Source: Armillaria gallica (Eukaryota; Basidiomycota; Agaricomycetes; Agaricales; Physalacriaceae). Taken from it: 64,000 nt of DNA. Both the position numbers and the translations under genes were made by a program. Positions 58,030-64,000 of the stretch are shown here, piece by piece. The stretch's first letter is position 1. Each line of letters begins with the position of its first letter. The stretch spans positions 3,162,001 through 3,226,000 of the forward strand of contig JBANDB010000009.1 of assembly GCA_037576215.1 (NCBI GenBank). Direction: 5' to 3'. The notes below the pieces were generated by a model that saw only the letters and a list, made by a program, of their open reading frames with translations, was not told the DNA's origin and searched no databases.

Positions 58030-58227
58030 TGTTAAGGTATGGAAGCTAAGGAGCACTGAATGATCACAAGACAGGTGCTAAACAGGTGCTGGATGGGCAC
58101 GGAACAGTCACAAGATGATGGTAAAAATGTCCAATTGAACAATCAAAAATGCCACATAACTACTGTATGTACATATTTACGAGCACCATCCACACATGGA
58201 AGTGCCGGCCCAGTAGAAACCTCAACA

Positions 58228-61200
58228 GTTACAAGACGATGTGAAGAACAAGCTTACCCTGAAACGGATTGCATTTGGCAAGAAGGCAAGGGGAGGAAAG
58301 CAGCAATTTGGATACTTCATCAAGGAGAGTACCGACGAGGAAGAGGAAGGAGAAGCAAGTGAAGAAACAGAGCAAGTCTTCCCCTTCAGTGAATTAGAAA
58401 CAGAAGAGGTGGAAGGGCTGCCAGAAGGAGCAATTCATATTTCAAAGCTGCCCTTCATCAGTAGTTTCATGGTGTCAACTGAGACCAGAAATGGCATGCC
58501 TGCAGGCTCACTAGTTTGGCAAGACCTGTTCTTGCAATACATGAACGAGGTGGCCGAGCACGGTGAGGAACCCAAGGCTGTATACATAGCTAAGGATTCA
58601 CAAGCCATACACTCGGTGTTTCCACTCATCAATGGCATTGAGAAATTAGAGAGCTTGCATGATACTGGCTCTCAAATAGTATCAATGTCTGAGCATATCG
58701 CAGACTGACTAGGACTGATTTATGATCCTGATATAATCATTAATATGCAGTCAGCTAACAAATAAGTGGAGAAATCGTTGGGCATGGCCAAGAATGTGCT
58801 GTTCTTATTTGGTGACATTACGGTGTATCTACAAGTACACATTATACATGATCCTGCATACGACATATTGCTAGGGAGACCGTTTGATGTGTTAACTTTG
58901 AGCATGGTATATAATAACACTGATGGCAGACAAGTGATAAAAATAAAAGACCTGAACTCGCTATGGAGCACAATGGTGCCAATGTTCCTGCGTGGACAGC
59001 ACTGTAGCGCAGCGAGAGGCCAAACAGGGTTTTCAGTGATCGATGATTTGATCAACAATCAAGGAGAGCTGGCCCTAATTATAGAAGAAAAATATGATGG
59101 AGACTTCTTGATTGGTGGCTATGCTCTACCGACAGGATCAAAAACGTTTAGAAGAGAAGAATTACAGGTGACCTACACAGTAGCGGGCTCACTGGTGAGG
59201 GGCGAAGACAAAAGGGCACGCGGGACATTGTCTTCATATTTTAGGGTGCTTAAAGATATCAGAGACGTTTGTGAACAATGAAGACACGTGGAGGAGTCTG
59301 ACAGGATGCTGGAGGATAATCCAAGTAGATGGATTAGAACGTATTTCTACAGGGAAATTGACCTGTCATATACTCTGCCTCCAGTTGGCTCAGTCAAAGA
59401 TGTGTTCGCAACAAGAAAGTACAAACCGGTGGTGCAGAAAGTGAGGCCCGTAACAGGGGGGCTGCCCTCCGAATTCAGGATCGAGCAAAATATCAAGGGA
59501 GATCCCCTAAAAGATATGCTGACCCTTAGTGAGTGGCCTCCTGACTTCACACCAACCGGGAGGTACACGGCAGAAAGGAAAGAACAGATCAATAAGGTGC
59601 ATAAGGAAGAATTCCTATGGCCCGAGGAGAGAAAGCTCATGCATCATTTTATGATGGAACAGAACACAGGTTTTGCGTGGGACGATACAGAAAGGGGGGC
59701 ATTCAAGGAGGAATACTTCCCACCTGTAACTATCCCAATAATAGAGCATACACCCTGGGTACAGAAAAACATACCGATTCCACCAGAAATATTTGATGAG
59801 GTCTGTAAGATCATACGCACGAAGATACAAGCTGGCATGTACAAGCCTTTGAACTCCTTGTACTGCTCATGCTGGTTCTGCGTCGTCAAGAAAGACAGCA
59901 AGAGCCTCCGACTTGTACATAGCCTGGAACCCTTAAACACTGTAACAATAAAGCACTCGGGGGTACCTCCAGCAACTGATGAGCTTGCTGAACACTTCGC
60001 TGGTAGATCCTGCAGAGCTACATTGGATTTATACGTAGGATACGATGAGAGGACATTGGATGAGAAGTCAAGAGATATGATGACGTTCCAAACACCGTTG
60101 GGGCACTATGGCTAGTAACACTGCCTATGGGATGGACCAATTCAGTACCCATCTTTCATGACGATGTAACCTACATTCTGCAAGAGAAGGTGCCACACAT
60201 AACTATACCATACGTCGACAATGTGCCAGTATTCAGACCAAGAACCCGCTACAAGACAAAAGACAGGAGTTACGAGACCATCCCTGCAAATGAGGGCATA
60301 CAAAGATTTGTATGGGAGCACTTCCAGAATGTAAATAGAGTCGTGCAGTGCATGAAATATGTGGGAGGCACATTCTCAGGACACAAGGCAGTGCTGTGTG
60401 CATCAGAAATCATAGTGGTCGGTCATAGATGCACCTACAATGGGAGGAAACCAGAAACTGATAGGGTAGGTGTCATCATGAGGTGGGGACCTTGCCAAGA
60501 CTTAGGTGATGTCTGCTCGTTTCTAGGCACTGTTGGAGTGCATTGCATATTTATAAGGGACTATGTGAAGAAAGCGGAACCATTGACCAAGCTCACACGG
60601 CTTAAGGAACCCTTCACCTTTGAAAAAGACCAAGAGGAAGCAATGCAGAAGCTGAAAGACATGCTGCAAGACTGCCCCTTGTTAATGCCGCTGGATTATG
60701 AGATAGACTCACCCGTAATATTGGGCATAGATACCTCATATAGAGCTATAGGATTTTATATCTGTCAACTCGATCCAGATAACCCTAAGAGGAGGAGATA
60801 TGTGAGGTTTGGGTTGATCATACTGAACAAGCGAGAAGCTTGCTTCTTGCAACCTAAGAGAGAGCTGTATGGATTATTCCATGCACTGCATGCTTGCAGA
60901 CACTGGCTATTCGGTGTCAGGAAATTAGTGGTGGAAACGGATGTGAAATATATTGCAGGGATGCTAAGGAACCCAGACAAGGTTCCCAACGCTGCAATAA
61001 ATAGATGGATCGAATTGATCCTCATGTTTCATTTCACATTAGTACACATTTCTGGTGAGCGGCACGCACCAGACAGCCTCTTGAGGTGAGACTTCCAACC
61101 TGGGGATGAAGAATATTCAAATCCGGAGGAAGGGTACGAACCTATTGACGAGGAAGTAGAAATAGTCAATGAGACAGAAGAAGAAGTCTTAGATATCGCA

Positions 61201-62181
61201 GACTTCAAGGAAAGAATAGATACGTGGCATGGCTATGTAACCATAGCCAGAGCAGTACACGATTTCCATGAAAAAAAGGTTATAAAAAGTGTGTTAGACA
61301 CAGCCGACATTCTCACAGTTAGATATAACAAGGGAGTGTTCCTGCCAGAAGAAGCGGAATTCACAGAGTCAGCAGACTACCCTGAGGAACGGAGGAGTGG
61401 ATACACAAAGATGTTGGATAGACAGCTCACTAAAGTCATACAATGGCATGCGAATCCTACTGAACATCTAGATGGCTTTACTGACAACCAGTATAGAAAC
61501 TTCATTTGCTATGCAAAGAATTTCGTGGTGGATAAAGGAAAATTGTACCGACAGGATATGAAATCAGAATACAAGCTAGTAATCTATCCTGTGCGTTGCA
61601 TGTACATTATGAAAACCATGCATGACCAGCTAGGCCACTGCAGGATGTATGCTACTAAGATGCTAATTAAGGAGAGGTTCTGGTGGCCAGAAATGGAGAG
61701 AGACATTGCATGGTACATCAGTACTTGCCATATATGTCAAGAATGCCAGAAGACAGTGATAGAGGCACTGCCAACGGTATCATTCACACCCTCGGTCTTT
61801 CAGGTGTTGCATACAGACACCATGCACATGCCTAAAGCCTCGAACGGGCACAAATACATTGTACATGGCCAGTGTGTGCTCACTAGTTGGATGGAAGGAA
61901 GAACACTGGCGAGTGAGACGGCTCAAGCAATCAGAGAATGGTTGTTCGAGGACATCATCTGTAGATGGGGATGCTTGTCCCTCATTGTAATGGATAATGG
62001 GAAGCCCTTCAAGGCAGCTCTCAAATACCTAGAGAAAAAGTATGGGATTAGGGGCATCTTAATATCACCTTATAATTCTCAAGCTAATGGAAGGATCGAG
62101 CAACCACATTGGGATGTCCGGCAGGCGCTCTATAAGGCATGTGGCGGGGTAGAAAACCACACCCATGGCTGTAGTAGTTAG
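58228..62181 (+). pseudogene. Element E pol, second fragment: protease, RT, RNase H, partial integrase
   Basis: Protease SLHDTGSQIVSM (about 58657) and DILLGRPFDVLT (about 58870). RT with CVVKKDSKSLRLVHSLEPLN (about 59880) and, after a small frameshift at 60115, GWTNSVPIFHDDVTYIL and YVDNVPV (60211-60231), where the usual YIDD has become YVDN. RNase H region LGIDTSYRAIGFYICQLD to HISGERHAPDSLLR. Integrase finger GHCRMYATKMLIKERFWW with CHICQECQ, and core LHTDTMHM, VMDNGKPF and SQANGRIEQ. Stops include TGA 58706, TAA 58763, TGA 59279 and TGA 61087. The integrase core is cut off near 62160. Confidence 0.85.
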
Positions 62182-62660
62182 CTTCAAGATATGGTTATAA
62201 CCACAATGGCAGATGCCTATTTCATGGATAATAACCACAGACCCTTTTAGGCAATGTGCTGCTATAATGTGCATGCTTGGTCATATACTGCTAAATCCCA
62301 TTCTGGCCTGTGTGAGTGTCAGAATAATATTTAGTTGATTTTCCGCACCTATGCTCACTGTATGTGTGCACAAAAATGGTTTTATGATATAAAAAATATG
62401 TTCAACCATTTTCCCAAGCTCACCCGGACCTCGCACACAAAACATTGGTTGGATTGAACAAAAGATATTTGGATGTCACGATTTTCGCACCAGGATTGAA
62501 AGAGAAAGTACAAAATGAAAATGATTACATGGGTATTCGAACCTAAAACCGCTCGAAAACAGAAGACAACTTAACACATATACCATGGACTCATATCATT
62601 ATTGGTAATCTAGCTATACACATGTAGAAAACGACAGTATAGAATGTATTAAAAAATGTA
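62182..62660. other. Noncoding sequence downstream of truncated element E
   Basis: No gene, LTR or polypurine tract recognised. This may be decayed element sequence or host DNA. Confidence 0.35.
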
Positions 62661-62662
62661 CG

Positions 62663-62686
62663 CCGTCATGCTGGGCAGCATGACGG
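62663..62686. repeat. Perfect 11-bp hairpin with 2-nt loop
   Basis: CCGTCATGCTG, GG, CAGCATGACGG. GC-rich stem in otherwise AT-rich surroundings. No flanking terminator-type T run on the plus strand; role unknown. Confidence 0.6.
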
Positions 62687-64000
62687 GCGGCCGTAGTCAC
62701 TGAAAATGAAGGGGGTATAGCATAGCATCGTAAGATGCGGAATTTGAGGTAGGCGGGTGACCTGGGCAGCCAAGGGGACCCTGATGTCAGGAGAGAGGGG
62801 GCAAGCAGCGGCAGGTGTCAATGTGGTCGCCAGATCGAAATTGCTGTTGCATTCGACAGGAAAACCAGTCATCCATCAATACTGAAAAGGGAGAATGTGT
62901 CGCCCTCGTCGTTGGCCGTTGGCATCTCGATCTCCAGCCTGCCCTCTCGCTCGCTCGCTCGCTCGAGCTAATTCCTGAATTCCCCAGTGGAAACGGGCAC
63001 CGCCATTGGACCCCCCAGTATTGAAAACAGGTTACACGTCTGGTGGTGGTTGTACAGGCAATGGTGGGCCTGGGATAGGGCGAGGATGGGGATTGGGGGT
63101 CGTCGTTGTCGTCGGCGGTGATAGCGAGATCGGGGGAAGAATCGGACTTGAGGAACGTGTTCTCCCATGTCGAAAATGGGAGATGCACGAGAGCTGGGGT
63201 CACTGAGGGGACTGGAATGGGCGATAAGAGCCCGTGTTGGCTTTGGGTTGTGGTCGCAGCGGTGGGGCCGTCGGTGGTCATATCGTCGTCGTTGTGGTGT
63301 CGTCCGTCGCGTATATTAGAGCAGCATCCATGCCTAAGGAAGCGTTTCCGTCGCTGCTGTCGTTGGACGTCGGTACCCCGATTACCATCCCGCCCTCACC
63401 CTTGCCCCCCATTACGCATCGCAGGCCCCTCCTCTCGGTCCTCCGGCCTCGACCTGCTCTCTATCGTACCACTCCCTCATTCTCGGACTCTCCCGCATCT
63501 CCCCCCGCCGCCGCCGCCGTCGTCGTCCTGCGCGTCGTCGTCGTCGTCGTTGTCGTTCTCCATTCGATATCCAGCCCCCTGGCCGCAGGTGGGTCCCGAT
63601 GTTTGATCCTGATGCGTGTCCGTGGTCATTGATATGTACGAGTCCACTGTACGTGGGCGATTGGGCCCGATGTCGATGTGGGTGGTTCTGGGTCAGTGGG
63701 TTGGTGTCGTTCGTCTTCGTGGCTTCGTCAGGCGTCAGGGGCCTTTGTTATCATCGTCGAGGGTGTTTCTAATGTCGGATGTTGCTTTGGGGGATGGAAC
63801 GGTACTGCTCCTCACGAGGATTTACGCGAGGGTAGGGGGGAGGGTTATTCACGCATGCAATCCGGGACTCTGGGGGCCGCCGGATGCGCTAAAACAATCT
63901 TAAATAAATGCATTAGTATTAAAAATGGATAAATCATACCTTAAACCCATAGAAAATGGGCGATACCGACGAAAACGAGGCAAGGAAGGAAAAAGGTCCA
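62687..64000. other. GC-richer region with microsatellites, no supported gene
   Basis: Base composition rises here. A GCTC tetranucleotide run lies near 62947-62966 and CCG/GTC trinucleotide runs near 63504-63553. Open frames on both strands are low-complexity. A minus-strand frame (62787-63281, with LLSPIPVPSVTPALVHLPFS) and an acidic minus-strand start around 63564 (MENDNDDDDDAQDDD) could be exons of a gene, but I cannot link them. Confidence 0.3.

Larger units (their letters stand above)
56448..58227 (-). mobile_element. Element F: gag-only Copia-type LTR element, 1.78 kb
   Basis: 198-bp LTRs (56448-56645, 58030-58227; TGTT..AACA) with target duplication GTTAC (56443-56447, 58228-58232). 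On the minus strand the order is LTR, primer site, gag, polypurine tract (56646-56654), LTR. No protease, integrase or RT sequence lies between the LTRs. It must depend on proteins from another Copia element. Confidence 0.9.
54065..62181 (+). mobile_element. Element E: Gypsy-type retrotransposon of a second lineage, 3' truncated
   Basis: Starts with a tRNA-type primer-binding site TGGAGCCCACCACAGAGG (54065-54082), unlike the self-priming elements A-C. gag and pol follow in the Gypsy order. No chromodomain, polypurine tract or right LTR is found; recognisable homology ends near 62160 inside integrase. Element F is inserted at 56448. The left LTR lies upstream (29.6-54.06 kb), split by C. Confidence 0.85.

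Noticed and set aside
62787..63632. Overlapping ORFs near the right edge as protein-coding exons
   Set aside because: Low-complexity translations driven by CCG/GTC and Pro/Ser-rich bias in several frames; no splice-linked gene model could be built.
1..64000. CRISPR-like arrays, tRNA or rRNA genes
   Set aside because: No regularly spaced short repeats and no tRNA or rRNA signature noticed; the only tRNA-like signals are primer-binding sites.

Overview
This 64 kb window looks like nuclear DNA of a mushroom-forming basidiomycete (Agaricomycetes). Introns are 45-60 bp with GT-AG ends, Ty3/Gypsy chromoviruses end in chromodomains, and the non-mobile genes (an RBR ubiquitin ligase, a PD-(D/E)XK-like protein, a very large GTPase/VWFA protein) resemble families I associate with these fungi. 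I recognise no RNA gene or CRISPR array. Only about 4-5 kb at the left edge looks like intact host sequence; nearly everything else is transposable elements, nested up to three deep.

Layout: 1-1718, RBR E3 ligase (+, 5' end outside the window). 2760-3527, PD-(D/E)XK-like protein (+). 4531-4760, small AT-rich inverted-repeat element. 4931-28387, one large minus-strand gene (P-loop GTPase plus Cys/His-rich region plus VWFA domain), broken by two complete LTR retrotransposons: element A (7984-16388, target duplication CAGGG) and element B1 (18099-26916, AAAAT). Conceptual removal of either element and one duplication copy restores the reading frame. From 29.6 kb to 62.2 kb lies an old Gypsy element E of another lineage (LTR remnant, gag, pol, 3' end lost). 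Its LTR is interrupted by chromovirus C (31002-53734, ATCTG). C in turn carries a 3366-bp near-perfect fold-back palindrome (35170-38535, GTCAGGA) and chromovirus B2 (39183-48232, TCTGA). E also carries F (56448-58227, GTTAC), a short minus-strand Copia-type element with only gag. 62.2-64 kb holds no gene I can support.

Three things recur. First, A, B1/B2 and C appear to be self-priming: 13 nt near the expected transcript start in the LTR are exactly complementary to the site just after the LTR, and the pair co-varies between A and B/C. Second, the elements and the host GTPase gene are riddled with in-frame TGA codons where the homologous codon is CGA, and every LTR-LTR difference I counted in A and B2 lies at a CpG-derived dinucleotide, which fits long-term cytosine methylation and deamination. 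Third, A, B and C each begin with a small ORF carrying a transmembrane segment ahead of gag; in C it is part of a chain of overlapping mini-ORFs, two of whose junctions are ATGA.

All calls come from reading the sequence and remembered family features; no database search was run. Insertion order inferred from nesting: E before C; C before B2 and the fold-back; E before F; the GTPase gene before A and B1.
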